A stretch of 64,000 nucleotides of DNA from Evansella halocellulosilytica (GCF_002335745.1 NZ_NIST01000001.1:2204039-2268038); one strand, 5' to 3'. Numbered from the stretch's first letter, positions 17,029 to 27,856 are shown. Numbers and translations are program-made. The notes: a model not told the origin generated them from the sequence alone.

Positions 17029-18102
17029 TTGAGTAAAAAAGATGGAATGTTTTATGCCCCTGAAGGAAGAACAGATAAAGTCGTCGATCAAGGAGAATTT
17101 CCTTTTGCTGCAATCGGTCTTGATCATGGTCACATATACGGGATGTGCAATGGATTAATCAATGCTGGTGGTGAATTGAAGCTTGTTTATGATCCAGACA
17201 TCGAAAAAGCGAAAAAATTTCAAGAGAAATACCCTTCTGTAAAAATTGCTGAAACAGAGGAAGAGATTCTAACGAATCCTGAAGTGAAATTAATTGCTTC
17301 AGCAAGTATTCCTTCTGACCGCTGGCAGGTCGGTGTAAAAGCATTAAATCATGGAAAACATTTTTTTGCTGATAAACCAGCATTTACTGAGCTTTCTCAA
17401 TTAGAAAAGGCGAAAGAATTAACAGAACGAACAGGGTTGAAATGGGGCATTTATTATAGTGAACGACTTCATGTTGAATGTGCGATATATGCTGGCCAGC
17501 TGATCGATGAAGGAAAAATCGGACGTGTCATTCAAGTAATTGGTACAGGTCCGCACCGTGCGAATGCAGGAGGAAGACCGGATTGGTTCTTTGAGCCAGA
17601 AAAGACAGGCGGGATTATTTGTGATATTGGAAGCCATCAGATTGAACAATTTCTTCATTTTACAGGAGCGAAAGATGCAAAGGTTGTCCATAGTAAAATA
17701 GCAAACTATGCTTACAAAGATTATCCGCAGTTTGAAGATTTCGGGGATGCTACTTTAGTTGCCGATAATGGAGCGACCTTTTATTTCCGGGTCGATTGGC
17801 ACACACCAGATGGACTTCGAACATGGGGTGACGGACGCACGATCATTTTAGGAACAGAAGGCTACATTGAATTAAGGAAATATATAGATATCGCGAACGA
17901 TTCAGAAGGAAACCACTTATATTTAGTCAATAAAGATGGGGAAGAGCATATGAAGCTTTCCGGAGAAGTTGGTTTTCCATTCTTTGGCGATTTTATTCAT
18001 GACTGCTTACATGGTACTGAGCATGCAATGGCGCAGGCGCATGCTTTTAAAGCAGCAGAACTAAGTATAATTGCTCAAAAGCAAGCATTGAAAGTGGAGT
18101 AA
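17029..18102 (+). CDS. Gfo/Idh/MocA family oxidoreductase
   Basis: The 357-residue protein is a second Rossmann-fold oxidoreductase, distinct from its neighbour. It has AAIGLDHGHIYGMCNGL near the N-terminus, ADKPAF in place of EKP, and GGIICDIGSHQIEQFLHFTG in the C-terminal half. It starts with TTG eight bases after AGGAGG. Two such genes in a row suggest a paired oxidation and reduction, as in some sugar epimerisation or demethylation routes, but this is inference. It lies immediately before the first GH43 copy. Confidence 0.86.
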   Translation: MSKKDGMFYAPEGRTDKVVDQGEFPFAAIGLDHGHIYGMCNGLINAGGELKLVYDPDIEKAKKFQEKYPSVKIAETEEEILTNPEVKLIASASIPSDRWQVGVKALNHGKHFFADKPAFTELSQLEKAKELTERTGLKWGIYYSERLHVECAIYAGQLIDEGKIGRVIQVIGTGPHRANAGGRPDWFFEPEKTGGIICDIGSHQIEQFLHFTGAKDAKVVHSKIANYAYKDYPQFEDFGDATLVADNGATFYFRVDWHTPDGLRTWGDGRTIILGTEGYIELRKYIDIANDSEGNHLYLVNKDGEEHMKLSGEVGFPFFGDFIHDCLHGTEHAMAQAHAFKAAELSIIAQKQALKVE

Positions 18103-18125
18103 AGGATTGACATATTGCTAAAAGA

Positions 18126-19720
18126 AAGGAGCTTATCAATGTCTAACATTCAAAACCCAATTTTACCTGGCTTCCACCCTGACCCTTCGATCGTCAGGGT
18201 TGGGGATGATTACTATATTGCTACATCTACATTTGAATGGTTCCCTGGTGTCAGAATTCACCATTCAAAGGACTTAAAGCATTGGCGGTTTATTTCAAGT
18301 CCGCTCACTCGGACGTCCCAACTCGATATGAAAGGGAATATGAACTCCGGCGGTATTTGGGCGCCTTGTCTCAGCTATCATGACGGAACGTTCTATTTAA
18401 TTTATACCGATGTAAAGCAATGGCACGGGGCTTATAAAGATGCTCATAACTATCTTGTTACAGCGGAAAACATTGAAGGACCGTGGTCTGAACCGATCTA
18501 TTTAAATAGCAGCGGCTTCGATCCGTCTCTCTTCCACGATGAAGACGGGCGCAAATGGTTCGTCAATATGATCTGGGATTACCGTAAGGGGAACCATCCG
18601 TTTGCCGGTATCGTTCTCCAGGAATATTCCGAAGCAGAACAGAAGCTCGTCGGGCCGGTGAAAAACATTTATAAAGGAACTGACATTCAATTAACCGAAG
18701 GTCCGCACTTGTACAAAAAGGACGGCTACTATTACTTGCTCGTCGCAGAAGGTGGGACCGAGTATGAGCATGCGGCGACGTTAGCCCGCTCGAAAACGAT
18801 CGACGGTCCGTACGAAACCGACCCGAACTATCCGCTCATTACGTCGAACAAAAAGCCGGAACTCGCGCTGCAAAAGGCGGGGCACGGCAGTCTAGTCGAG
18901 ACACAGAATGGTGAATGGTATTTCGCTCATCTGTGCGGCAGACCGTTAAAGGAAACCTATTGTACACTTGGTCGGGAAACGGCGATTCAGAAAGTCGAGT
19001 GGACAGAGGATGGCTGGCTTCGTATTGAAGATGGGGGGAACAGCCCATTACAGGAAGTGACAGCCCCAGACCTTCCAGAGCATCCGTTTGAGCCTGAGCC
19101 TGAAAAAGACAATTTCGATGGCGAAACGTTACACCACCAGTGGAATACGTTACGCATTCCAGCCGACTCTTCTTGGTGTTCATTAACCGAGCGTCCAGGA
19201 CATTTACGACTTCGCGGCATGGAATCACTAAGCTCGGTTCACAGCCAAAGTCTTGTCGCCCGACGCCAGCAATCGTTTCATTGTGAATTTGAGACAAAGG
19301 TCGACTATGATCCGGAGTATTACCAGCATATGGCGGGTCTCGTCATCTATTACGATACAGAGGATCACGTTTACCTTCACGTAACAAGGGATGAACAGGC
19401 TGGAAAATCGATTCAACTTATTCAAACGAAACAAGGCGAGTATGAGGAACGGCTAGAGAAGCCGATCTCGATTCAAGAAGAAGGACCAGTTTATTTTAAA
19501 GGGGTTATTCACGAAGCTTCATTGGCGCTCTTTTATAAACAAGCAGAGGATGGAGAATGGACGCCAGTCGGTCCTGAACTTGACCCCACGCATATGTCCG
19601 ATGATTCAGCAGAAAATGTCCGCTTTACCGGAACATTTATCGGTATGGCGACACAAGATTTAAGCGGGATGAAAAAGGCTGCCGACTTTGATTACTTTAT
19701 TTATAAAGAACTTTAAGCGA
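18126..19720 (+). repeat. Long inverted repeat, left arm (GH43 copy 1)
   Basis: About 1.59 kb matches the right arm 32923-34517 in inverted orientation, with two differences noticed by eye. The identity stops a few bases outside the gene at both ends. Confidence 0.9.
18139..19716 (+). CDS. Beta-xylosidase/arabinofuranosidase, GH43 family (copy 1)
   Basis: The 525-residue protein starts with the GH43 five-bladed propeller (NPILPGFHPDPSIVRVGDDYY, with the catalytic-base Asp in HPDPS) and ends with a beta-sandwich domain as in GH43_11 xylosidases. TEGPHLYKKDGYYYLL holds the likely acid Glu. It has no signal peptide, so it acts on imported xylo-oligosaccharides. The ATG at 18139 follows AAAGGAG; the frame extends upstream without support. 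The whole gene is duplicated in inverted orientation at 32927-34504. Only one amino acid differs (Gly in HDGTF here, Ala there). Its internal base composition is richer in G+C than its neighbours. Confidence 0.93.
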   Translation: MSNIQNPILPGFHPDPSIVRVGDDYYIATSTFEWFPGVRIHHSKDLKHWRFISSPLTRTSQLDMKGNMNSGGIWAPCLSYHDGTFYLIYTDVKQWHGAYKDAHNYLVTAENIEGPWSEPIYLNSSGFDPSLFHDEDGRKWFVNMIWDYRKGNHPFAGIVLQEYSEAEQKLVGPVKNIYKGTDIQLTEGPHLYKKDGYYYLLVAEGGTEYEHAATLARSKTIDGPYETDPNYPLITSNKKPELALQKAGHGSLVETQNGEWYFAHLCGRPLKETYCTLGRETAIQKVEWTEDGWLRIEDGGNSPLQEVTAPDLPEHPFEPEPEKDNFDGETLHHQWNTLRIPADSSWCSLTERPGHLRLRGMESLSSVHSQSLVARRQQSFHCEFETKVDYDPEYYQHMAGLVIYYDTEDHVYLHVTRDEQAGKSIQLIQTKQGEYEERLEKPISIQEEGPVYFKGVIHEASLALFYKQAEDGEWTPVGPELDPTHMSDDSAENVRFTGTFIGMATQDLSGMKKAADFDYFIYKEL

Positions 19721-19758
19721 GACTGGGGGTTGATGTAATTGAAATACCGAAGGAGTGA

Positions 19759-19808
19759 AGGTCGGTGATTCCGACGGGGTAAGTAGCGGAATCGCGTTGC
19801 ACGTACAA
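19759..19808 (+). other. Intercistronic hairpin between GH43 and GH67
   Basis: GATTCCG (19767-19773) pairs with CGGAATC (19787-19793), and GGTC/GACC outer arms can extend it. There is no T tract. It may be an mRNA processing or stabilising structure within the operon. Confidence 0.45.
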
Positions 19809-19852
19809 GACCGTTTTACAACTTGATGCTTTCATATATAGGAGGAATAATC

Positions 19853-21937
19853 ATGGCATTTTATTCTCGACTTTCAACATTACTCACTGAAGGAGTGGAA
19901 GAAGGTCAGGAAACGAGCTATAACGCATGGCTTCAATATACAAGGAAAGAAAATGAGCAATATGTTAAAAATGCGCAACAGATTGTGTCACAAATTGTAT
20001 TGGAAGAATCTTCACCAATCATCGAGGCAATAAAAGAGGAGCTCACCATTGGAATAAACGGTATGCTCGGTTTTTCACCTATGATTACGTCTGAAAAAAC
20101 GTGCCAACTGGCGCTTACACTCACGACGTCTGCTTCAGCGACAAGTGAAAATACTTATTCAAAGCTGAATCATGAAGGATATCTTATTGAAACTGTCGAA
20201 GGAGAAGGGGTTTATATTATCGGAAAAACCGATCGCGCTCTTATGTACGGAGCGTATCATTTTCTTCGGTTAATTCAAATGGACCATTCACTTGAACAGT
20301 TATCGATAAATGAGAATCCGGTTAATCAAGTTCGGATGATTAATCATTGGGACAATATGGACGGATCGATTGAGCGTGGCTATGCAGGGAACTCGATCTT
20401 TTTTAAAGACTATCGATTTCGTAAAAATTATCAACGGATAAAAGATTATGCAAGGTTACTAGCTTCAACAGGGATCAATGCGGTTTCAATTAATAATGTT
20501 AATGTCCATAAAATCGAATCAAAGCTCATTACGGATGAGTATTTACCTGATGTGAAAAAAGTTGCTTCCATTTTTCGCACTTACGGTATTTCTACTTTTT
20601 TAAGTGTTAATTATGCTAGTCCGATCGAAATAGGCGGACTAGAAACAGCAGATCCTCTTGATGAGCGGGTAAAACAATTTTGGAAAGAAGCTGTTGAAAA
20701 GATTTACAGTTATATTCCTGATTTCGGTGGTTTTATCGTAAAGGCCGATTCAGAAAATCGCCCTGGACCTTTTACATATGGGCGAAATCACGCTGACGGA
20801 GCAAATATGCTGGCAGAGGCTTTGGAGTCTTTTGGTGGTATGATTGTATGGAGATGTTTCGTTTATAATTGTAAACAAGATTGGCGTGACCGCGAAACGG
20901 ACCGTGCTCGTGCTGCTTATGACCACTTTATGCCATTAGATGGACAATTTCACGACAATGTCGTATTACAAATAAAAAATGGACCGATGGATTTTCAAGT
21001 ACGAGAACCGGTTTCACCGCTTTTAGGTGGATTAAAACATACGAATCATTTCATAGAGTTTCAAATTACACAGGAATACTTGGGACAGCAGCGCCACCTC
21101 GCTTATCTCATCCCGCAATGGAAAGAAGTTCTTCATTTTGACACGTATGCTGAAGGAGAAGGTTCAACGATTAAGAAGATTATCAGTGGCAGCTTATATA
21201 ACCAGAAAATTAGTGGAATTGCAGCTGTTTCAAACATCGGTGATCACTATAACTGGACAGGACATACACTTGCTCAAGCAAATTTATATGGTTACGGTCG
21301 TTTAACTTGGAATTCAGATTATTCTTCAGAACGTATTACGGATGAATGGATCCGCTGTACGTTCGGTTCGGATGAGAAAGTTCAAGAGCACCTTTTTCAT
21401 ATGCTTATGAATTCATGGGAGACTTATGAAAAATATACGTCACCATTAGGTGTAGGATGGATGGTAACTCCAGGCCATCATTACGGTCCGAACATTGATG
21501 GGTATGAATATCAAGCTTGGGGAACGTATCACTTTGCTGATCGAGATGGTATAGGGGTTGACCGGACGAAGAAAAGTGGCACTGGTTATACGAATCAATA
21601 TTTTTCACCAAACGCTGACATGTATGAGTCTGTTGAGCGCTGTCCGGACGAATTGCTTTTATTTTTCCATCATGTACCGTATACACATAAACTAGCATCT
21701 GGCAAAACGGTGATTCAGCACATTTACGATACGCACTTTCTTGGTGTCGAACAAGTAGAAAATATAGTTGATCGCTGGAAGGAACTTAACGAAAGAATGG
21801 ATGACCGCCGTTATCAAGATGTTTATAGCCGGCTGAATGAACAATTGCTCCATGCGAAAGAATGGCGTGATATTGTAAATACGTACTTTTACCGTAAGTC
21901 TGGAATTGACGATGATCAAAAAAGAACCATTTACTAA
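19853..21937 (+). CDS. aguA: Alpha-glucuronidase, GH67 family
   Basis: The protein of about 694 residues is collinear with GH67 enzymes, which release 4-O-methylglucuronic acid from the end of aldouronates. The segment [11 protein letters not shown] carries the expected acid Glu (about E301). [30 protein letters not shown] and the long C-terminal helical domain are characteristic. It lacks a signal peptide and is therefore intracellular, as is usual for this family. The ATG follows TAGGAGG; upstream in-frame starts lack sites. Its product would feed the uxaC-uxuA-uxuB genes that follow. Confidence 0.95.
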   Translation: MAFYSRLSTLLTEGVEEGQETSYNAWLQYTRKENEQYVKNAQQIVSQIVLEESSPIIEAIKEELTIGINGMLGFSPMITSEKTCQLALTLTTSASATSENTYSKLNHEGYLIETVEGEGVYIIGKTDRALMYGAYHFLRLIQMDHSLEQLSINENPVNQVRMINHWDNMDGSIERGYAGNSIFFKDYRFRKNYQRIKDYARLLASTGINAVSINNVNVHKIESKLITDEYLPDVKKVASIFRTYGISTFLSVNYASPIEIGGLETADPLDERVKQFWKEAVEKIYSYIPDFGGFIVKADSENRPGPFTYGRNHADGANMLAEALESFGGMIVWRCFVYNCKQDWRDRETDRARAAYDHFMPLDGQFHDNVVLQIKNGPMDFQVREPVSPLLGGLKHTNHFIEFQITQEYLGQQRHLAYLIPQWKEVLHFDTYAEGEGSTIKKIISGSLYNQKISGIAAVSNIGDHYNWTGHTLAQANLYGYGRLTWNSDYSSERITDEWIRCTFGSDEKVQEHLFHMLMNSWETYEKYTSPLGVGWMVTPGHHYGPNIDGYEYQAWGTYHFADRDGIGVDRTKKSGTGYTNQYFSPNADMYESVERCPDELLLFFHHVPYTHKLASGKTVIQHIYDTHFLGVEQVENIVDRWKELNERMDDRRYQDVYSRLNEQLLHAKEWRDIVNTYFYRKSGIDDDQKRTIY

Positions 21938-21986
21938 TTGACACTGAAAAAGGTAAGGGAAGGATTTCGAATAAGGAGTGTTATCG

Positions 21987-22664
21987 ATGATTTTAAAAAG
22001 TAAGGTAGGAAAGCAATCAATTAGAGATTATGTTTACGAGCTATTAAAGGAACAGATTATATCATTTGAGATTGAACCAGCGACAAAAATATCGGAAAAG
22101 GAAATATCAGATAAATTAGATGTTAGCCGTACTCCTGTTCGTGAAGCCTTTCTTAAATTGTCAGAAGATGGTTTATTAGATATCATTCCTCAAAGCGGAA
22201 CGATCGTTTCAAAAATTGATATGAACCTCGTTGAAGAAGGACGTTTTGTGAGAGAAAAGCTGGAAAAAGCAATCGTAGCAGAAGCATGTAAACAATTTGA
22301 TGAATCCTATTTATTTAAACTCGAAACGAATATGGCGATGCAGGAACTTAGCAAGTCGAAAGATTATACAAAAATGTTTGAATTAGATGAAGAGTTTCAT
22401 CATCTCTTTTTTCTAGGTACGAACAAAGTGAGGACATGGAATTTGATTCAGCAAATGAATACCCAATTTCAAAGGCTGAGAATCTTAAGGCTGCAAACGG
22501 ATACGTTAGATTGGGATATTATCGTTCAGCAGCATAAGGATATTTTTCAGCTCATCGTTGAACAAAAAAGAGAAGAAGCTGAAGAGATGATGGAGTCGCA
22601 TTTAAGGCTCGTTGATTTTGAGAAAGATACTATAATTTCCCAGTATCCTCATTATTTCAACTAA
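21987..22664 (+). CDS. GntR family regulator, FadR/FCD subfamily
   Basis: A 225-residue regulator with an N-terminal winged helix (EKEISDKLDVSRTPVREAFLKLSEDGLLDIIPQSG) and an all-helical FCD effector domain with the metal-binding histidines (EFHHLFF, QQHKDIFQLI, HLRLVDF). Regulators of this type next to uxuA often respond to glucuronate or fructuronate and repress hexuronate genes. The ATG at 21987 follows AAGGAG; the GTG at 21978 overlaps it. Candidate operators are the ACTAGT palindromes at 11791. Its name (UxuR-like) is an inference. Confidence 0.88.
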   Translation: MILKSKVGKQSIRDYVYELLKEQIISFEIEPATKISEKEISDKLDVSRTPVREAFLKLSEDGLLDIIPQSGTIVSKIDMNLVEEGRFVREKLEKAIVAEACKQFDESYLFKLETNMAMQELSKSKDYTKMFELDEEFHHLFFLGTNKVRTWNLIQQMNTQFQRLRILRLQTDTLDWDIIVQQHKDIFQLIVEQKREEAEEMMESHLRLVDFEKDTIISQYPHYFN

Positions 22665-22712
22665 TGTTATGTACGAACAAGAGAAAGGAAATTTGTAGAG
22701 GAGTCGGTACGT

Positions 22713-23828
22713 ATGGAAATGACATTCCGATGGTTCGGAAAAGACGACGACAGCATTCCTTTAAGTTATATTAAACAAATACCGAAAGTATCCGGTGTTG
22801 TTGGAGGGATATTTGACATCCCAGCAGGGGAAGTCTGGCCGTTGGAAAGGATCTTTAAGCTAAAAAAACAAGTGAATGACTATGGATTAAAACTTGAAGT
22901 CATTGAAAGTGTGAATATACACGAAGATATAAAACTAGGTCTGCCTTCAAGGGATACGTACATTAAAAATTATCAAGAGACGATTCGGCATTTAGCCCAG
23001 GCTGGAGTGAAAGTTATTTGTTATAATTTCATGCCTGTATTTGACTGGACGAGATCAGATCTTGCTAAAAGGTTACCAGATGGTTCTACGGTACTTGCGT
23101 ATGAAAAAGAAAAATTTACCGATACAGATCCACACGAATTAGTACAAAAAATTGAGCAAAGCTCAAATGGCTTTTCATTGCCAGGGTGGGAGCCTGAACG
23201 ACTTTCAGCAATCAAGAAGTTGTTTAAACAATATGAACATGTGAGTGAAGAGGATTTGTTCGATCATCTGCAATATTTTCTTGAAAATATTATTCCTGTC
23301 GCTGAAGAGTGTGGGATAAAAATGGCGATCCATCCTGATGATCCACCATGGTCTGTTTTCGGCTTGCCAAGAATTGTGACAAATGAAAACAATTTGCAGC
23401 GAATTTTACAATTAGTTGATCATCCGTCTAATGGATTGACGTTATGCTCAGGGTCATTAGGAGCAAGTGCACAAAATGATGTGCCAGAAATATTCCGAAA
23501 TTTCATAAAGCAAGGTAGAGTTCCGTTTGTTCATATCAGAAATGTGAAAAGGTATGACAACGGTGATTTTTTCGAAACGTCCCACTGTAGTACGGACGGT
23601 TCTTTAGATATGTATCAACTTGTAAAAGTGCTGCATGACCACAATTATTCAGGATATGTTCGGCCAGATCACGGACGGATGATTTGGGGAGAAGAAGGAC
23701 GTCCGGGATACGGTTTATATGATCGCGCTCTCGGGATTATGTATTTGTACGGGATTTGGGATAGTCTTGGCAGAACGAATGGAACAAAGGAGTTGTCTGT
23801 GGATGATAAACAAGCATCACAATCTTGA
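22713..23828 (+). CDS. uxuA: Mannonate dehydratase
   Basis: The 371-residue protein matches UxuA, a TIM-barrel enzyme converting D-mannonate to 2-keto-3-deoxygluconate. Typical segments are MTFRWFGKDDDSIPL at the start, CYNFMPVFDWTRSDL, AIHPDDPPWSVFGLPRI, TLCSGSLGA, and VRPDHGRMIWGE with metal-binding His and Asp residues. It overlaps the next gene by 26 bases, which implies translational coupling. It is the third step after GH67 in glucuronate breakdown. Confidence 0.95.
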   Translation: MEMTFRWFGKDDDSIPLSYIKQIPKVSGVVGGIFDIPAGEVWPLERIFKLKKQVNDYGLKLEVIESVNIHEDIKLGLPSRDTYIKNYQETIRHLAQAGVKVICYNFMPVFDWTRSDLAKRLPDGSTVLAYEKEKFTDTDPHELVQKIEQSSNGFSLPGWEPERLSAIKKLFKQYEHVSEEDLFDHLQYFLENIIPVAEECGIKMAIHPDDPPWSVFGLPRIVTNENNLQRILQLVDHPSNGLTLCSGSLGASAQNDVPEIFRNFIKQGRVPFVHIRNVKRYDNGDFFETSHCSTDGSLDMYQLVKVLHDHNYSGYVRPDHGRMIWGEEGRPGYGLYDRALGIMYLYGIWDSLGRTNGTKELSVDDKQASQS

Positions 23829-24648
23829 TAATAAAGTAGCTGTCATAACAGGCGGTGGTGGAGTTCTTTGCGGTTCAATGGCTAGGGAGTTGAGTAAACA
23901 TGGCATGAACATTGCTATTTTAAATAGAACGTATGAAAAAGCGGTAAAGGTAGCGGATGATATTCATGCTGATGGAGGGACCGCAATCGCAGTCCAATGT
24001 GATGTGACAAATCGGTCAAGTGTTGAGGAAGCAGACAAAGCTGTCATTGAAGAATTTGGCAGCATCGATGTACTCATTAACGGGGCTGGAGGCAATCACC
24101 CGCAAGGGTCCACAACAAATGAAATTTTTCAAAAGGAAAATTTATTAAACGAAGAGATCACGAGCTTTTATGATTTAACGACAGAAGGTTTTGATCACGT
24201 TTTCCGGTTAAATATGATTGGATCACTCATTCCTTCGCAAGTGTTTTCAAAAAGAATGATCGATCGTGGCGGATCAATTATTAACATTTCATCGATGAGT
24301 GCTCCGTCCCCAATGACGAAAGTGCCGGCATATAGTGCGGCAAAGGCAGCGATCGATAATTTTACCCAATGGATGGCCGTTTATTTTGCAACGACAAATA
24401 TTCGTGTCAATGCGATCGCACCGGGGTTCTTTTTAACGGAACAAAATCAAAAGCTTTTAACAAAAGAGGATGGATCATTTACAGAGAGAGCCGAAAAAAT
24501 TATTGAACATACTCCGATGAGAAGACTCGGTAAACCAGATGATTTGCACGGAACATTATTATGGTTAATTGATGATGAATACAGTCAGTTTATTACGGGC
24601 ATTTGTGTGCCAGTTGATGGTGGATTTATGGCTTATTCCGGTGTTTAA
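23803..24648 (+). CDS. uxuB: SDR-family fructuronate reductase (mannonate oxidoreductase)
   Basis: A 281-residue short-chain dehydrogenase with the cofactor motif TGGGGVLCGSMA, the NGAGG motif, and a YSAAKAA catalytic Tyr-Lys pair. Immediate coupling to uxuA indicates it interconverts fructuronate and mannonate, as the SDR-type UxuB of Bacillus does, rather than the long-chain enzyme of enterobacteria. The start is ATG 23803 within the uxuA end, preceded by AAGGAG. Confidence 0.87.
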   Translation: MINKHHNLDNKVAVITGGGGVLCGSMARELSKHGMNIAILNRTYEKAVKVADDIHADGGTAIAVQCDVTNRSSVEEADKAVIEEFGSIDVLINGAGGNHPQGSTTNEIFQKENLLNEEITSFYDLTTEGFDHVFRLNMIGSLIPSQVFSKRMIDRGGSIINISSMSAPSPMTKVPAYSAAKAAIDNFTQWMAVYFATTNIRVNAIAPGFFLTEQNQKLLTKEDGSFTERAEKIIEHTPMRRLGKPDDLHGTLLWLIDDEYSQFITGICVPVDGGFMAYSGV

Positions 24649-24835
24649 TCTGTACCTACTATATGACTATTTCAGTGTATGCTGGGATACGGTTAGCAAC
24701 TTAAATGAGCAAATGTGGTCGGAGCATTGGCTACTCAATTTTATGGAGACTGGTAAGGGAGCCCAATGAAAGAAAATTGAATGCATATTATGAAGGGAGA
24801 ATCTGTAGTGACAAGGTGATAAGGAGGAATGTATA

Positions 24836-26236
24836 ATGAAATCCTTTATTCATGATGACTTTTTGCTGCAAAATGAGTTTGCTAAAGTTTTATATCATGA
24901 CTATGCAAAAGGTGAACCGATCATCGATTTTCATTGCCATTTACCACCAGATGAAATAGCAGAGAATAAGATGTTTCAAACGATTACAGATGTTTGGTTG
25001 AAAGGTGATCATTATAAATGGCGGGCACTAAGAGCTTTTGGAGTGGATGAATATTACATTACAGGAAAAGCAAGTGATAAGGAAAAATTCAGGGAGTGGG
25101 CGAAAGTTGTTCCAAAAACAATCGGGAATCCGCTATATCATTGGACACACCTTGAATTAAAGCGATACTTTGGGATTGATGATTTACTGTCGGAAGACAA
25201 TTATGAACAGGTTTGGGAGCAATGTAATTCATTGTTGAAAACAGATGAGTTATCGGTTCATGGGATGATTACCCAATCGAATGTTGAAGTCATTTGTACG
25301 ACAGATGATCCGGCAGACGATTTAGTGAATCACACGAAAGTGAGAGAAGATACCCGGATACAAACAAAGGTATTACCGACATTCCGGCCAGACGAAATCA
25401 TTGATATTGAGAAGGATTCGTTTACAGGTTATTTAGAAAAACTAGAAAAGGTAACGAGAATCTCGATTCAATCTCTTCAGGATTTGCTGGATGTCATCGA
25501 CCTGCGCATTGAATACTTTCATGAGCGAGGGTGCAGAGTGTCAGATCACGGACCCCAGCGTCTTCCGTTTAAACCGTGTTCAACGGGCGAAGCTGAGCGT
25601 GTTTTTCAAAATGCGCTTAGCGGGAAAAAATTATTAAAAGAGGAAATAGAAAAATATAAGACCTATATTCTCGTTTATTTAGGAAAGAGATATCATGCAA
25701 AGAAATGGGTCATGCAGCTTCATATTGGTGCGATTCGTAATAATAATAAACGGATGTATGGTCAGGCTGGAGCGAATACAGGTTTTGACTCGATTGACGA
25801 TTTCTCTTTAGCAGAGCCACTCAACTTATTATTAAATGAATTGGATCAATCAAACGAACTTCCAAAAACAATCATTTACAATTTGAACCCGACTCATAAT
25901 GAAATCGTTGCGAGTACGATCGGGAATTTTCATACTGGTGGTATTTCTGGCAAAGTTCAATTTGGATCGGGATGGTGGTTTAATGACCAGAAACGGGGGA
26001 TGGAAAGGCAGTTAAATGACCTTGCCCATATAAATTTTTTAAGTCATTTTGTCGGGATGCTGACCGATTCGAGAAGTTTTCTTTCTTTTACAAGGCATGA
26101 ATATTTTCGCCGTATATTATGTAATCTCGTTGGCGGATGGATGCAAGATGGTGAGATACCAGAAGACTACCATTTAGCTGGTTCGATCGTGAAAAATATT
26201 AGTTACCAAAATGCGAAGCAGTTTTTTAATGTATAA
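24836..26236 (+). CDS. uxaC: Glucuronate isomerase
   Basis: The 466-residue enzyme has the amidohydrolase-like signature IIDFHCHLPPDEIAENK with metal-binding HxH and matches UxaC over its full length. KKWVMQLHIGAIRNNN and QFGSGWWFNDQKRGMERQL are highly typical. It converts glucuronate released by GH67 to fructuronate. AAGGAGG precedes the ATG. A hairpin terminator follows at 26282-26311, marking the end of the operon that begins at 11993. Confidence 0.95.
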   Translation: MKSFIHDDFLLQNEFAKVLYHDYAKGEPIIDFHCHLPPDEIAENKMFQTITDVWLKGDHYKWRALRAFGVDEYYITGKASDKEKFREWAKVVPKTIGNPLYHWTHLELKRYFGIDDLLSEDNYEQVWEQCNSLLKTDELSVHGMITQSNVEVICTTDDPADDLVNHTKVREDTRIQTKVLPTFRPDEIIDIEKDSFTGYLEKLEKVTRISIQSLQDLLDVIDLRIEYFHERGCRVSDHGPQRLPFKPCSTGEAERVFQNALSGKKLLKEEIEKYKTYILVYLGKRYHAKKWVMQLHIGAIRNNNKRMYGQAGANTGFDSIDDFSLAEPLNLLLNELDQSNELPKTIIYNLNPTHNEIVASTIGNFHTGGISGKVQFGSGWWFNDQKRGMERQLNDLAHINFLSHFVGMLTDSRSFLSFTRHEYFRRILCNLVGGWMQDGEIPEDYHLAGSIVKNISYQNAKQFFNV

Positions 26237-26281
26237 GAAAAGTAAAATATAATCAGTTGAAACAGAAATATGTTTATTAAA

Positions 26282-26311
26282 AAGGCAGAGGAATGTGGTT
26301 CCCTCTGCCTT
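26282..26311 (+). terminator. Terminator after uxaC
   Basis: AAGGCAGAGG pairs with CCTCTGCCTT over 10 bp around a 10-nt loop. The stem is flanked by A and T residues on both sides. Confidence 0.8.
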
Positions 26312-26677
26312 ATAAAAACTTTCTTTGTAAACTACAGGCTCTGTGTAAACTAATTAAAAATCCTAAAACAATACGAAAGGTCCTTTCGAACAACTTTAAA
26401 CGGATCGAGTCTACGAAATCATCTTACTATGGGATAGAGAATTAACCTCTGAGGGAAAACTAGTAAATAGTACCGTCAAGAGAAGATTTCGAGTTCGGTA
26501 GGAAAAGCAGAAAAAGTGACTGTGTGAAAATAAACTTTTAAGGGTTGTAATCGTGAGCTCTCTACGAAAGTAGACACGAATAGATGGAAGGTATTCTACT
26601 TGCTTTCACCCCATGGTACAAGTGAGACATCCGCTCTTACTTCACTTTGTTCGTATACACAGTGTCTCAAAAGATTT
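26312..26677. other. Unexplained non-coding stretch before xylR end
   Basis: There is no gene. Small self-complementary segments such as CGAAAGG-t-CCTTTCG (near 26386) and a long-range AGACA/TGTCT pairing are present. The repeated CTACGAAA motif occurs twice. It may be a decayed element. No family was recognised. Confidence 0.35.
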
Positions 26678-27856
26678 TTAAATAGTTGCTTTTTCTTCTG
26701 ATTGAAATTGTTTGTCAAGAAATTGCTCGATCGTAAATGCTGACATGCCAAGAGCTGCAGAATATTGTTGTTTCTGACTGAAGCTAATGTCAACAGACTT
26801 TTTCAAATGAGGGAGTGTTTGATGTTCAATGACCTCTTTTATTCCTGGTACTAGTAAGTGTTGAGCCTTCGCTAACCGGTTACCAATAATGATTTTCTCA
26901 GGATTAAAAGTATTGATAATATTGTTAATTCCGATACCGACATAGCGGCCGGTTCTTTCGAACATCTTTTTAACTTCGTCATTTGTTCCAGAAATCTGAA
27001 TCATCTTCTCTAGAGAAGGGTTATTTTTACCTGCTTCCGTTTTCTGAAATTCGGTTAATAGAGCTAATTCTGATGCATACATTTCCCAGCAGCCTTTACT
27101 GCCACAACGACATGGCAGACCGTCAGTTTCAATGATCATATGTCCCATTTCACCTGTTAAACCGCTTTTTCCTCTGAAGAGATGATGATCGAGGATGAGC
27201 CCTACACCAATCCCGATACCTAAACTAATATAAATAATATTTTCTGCATTTCTCTTCATATCGTACGTAATTTCACCATAGGCACCAGCATTTGCTTCGT
27301 TTTCGACGAGAACTGGAACACCGTATTGTTTTTCAAACAGTCCTTTTAAATCTGCATCTTCCCACGATAAATTTGGCGTATGCAAAATATCTCCGTCAGT
27401 ATTGACTAAACCAGGAACCCCGAACCCGATACCGATTAAGCCGAACGGAGTAGATTCCGTATTTGCTAAAAATGTATCGATTATTTGTTTAATTTCGTGT
27501 ACCGTTTTCGAAAAGTAGTTCGTATCGAACTGTTTTACGACTTCATTGATCATGTTTCCGTGTAAATCAGTAAGGATTGCGAGAATATAGTTGACACCGA
27601 TATCGACACTGATCGTAACGCCTGCATGTTGATTAAATTGCAGCATAAGTGGACGCCTGCCTCCGCTAGATTCCCCCAATCCTGTTTGATAACAATATTC
27701 TTCACTAATTAATTCGTCAACTAGACTCGATACAGTCGCTTTTGTAAGCCCTAATTTTTGCGCCAACTTTGCTCTTGAAATTGGCTCTTGCTCTCGAATT
27801 GTATTTAAGACGATCAACTTATTTTTTTTCTTAACTGTTTGCTGGTAACTGGACAT
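26678..27856 (-). CDS. xylR: Xylose repressor, ROK family
   Basis: A 392-residue ROK regulator with an N-terminal winged helix (ISRAKLAQKLGLTKATVSSLVDELI), the GRRP motif, the sugar-kinase-like fold and the zinc motif CRCGSKGCWEMYAS. It is divergent from xylA and faces a perfect inverted repeat at 28069-28101, the arrangement of xylR/xylA in Bacillus. Xylose binding would release it from that operator. The start is the ATG at 27856 preceded by AAGGAG. Confidence 0.93.
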   Translation of the reverse strand: MSSYQQTVKKKNKLIVLNTIREQEPISRAKLAQKLGLTKATVSSLVDELISEEYCYQTGLGESSGGRRPLMLQFNQHAGVTISVDIGVNYILAILTDLHGNMINEVVKQFDTNYFSKTVHEIKQIIDTFLANTESTPFGLIGIGFGVPGLVNTDGDILHTPNLSWEDADLKGLFEKQYGVPVLVENEANAGAYGEITYDMKRNAENIIYISLGIGIGVGLILDHHLFRGKSGLTGEMGHMIIETDGLPCRCGSKGCWEMYASELALLTEFQKTEAGKNNPSLEKMIQISGTNDEVKKMFERTGRYVGIGINNIINTFNPEKIIIGNRLAKAQHLLVPGIKEVIEHQTLPHLKKSVDISFSQKQQYSAALGMSAFTIEQFLDKQFQSEEKATI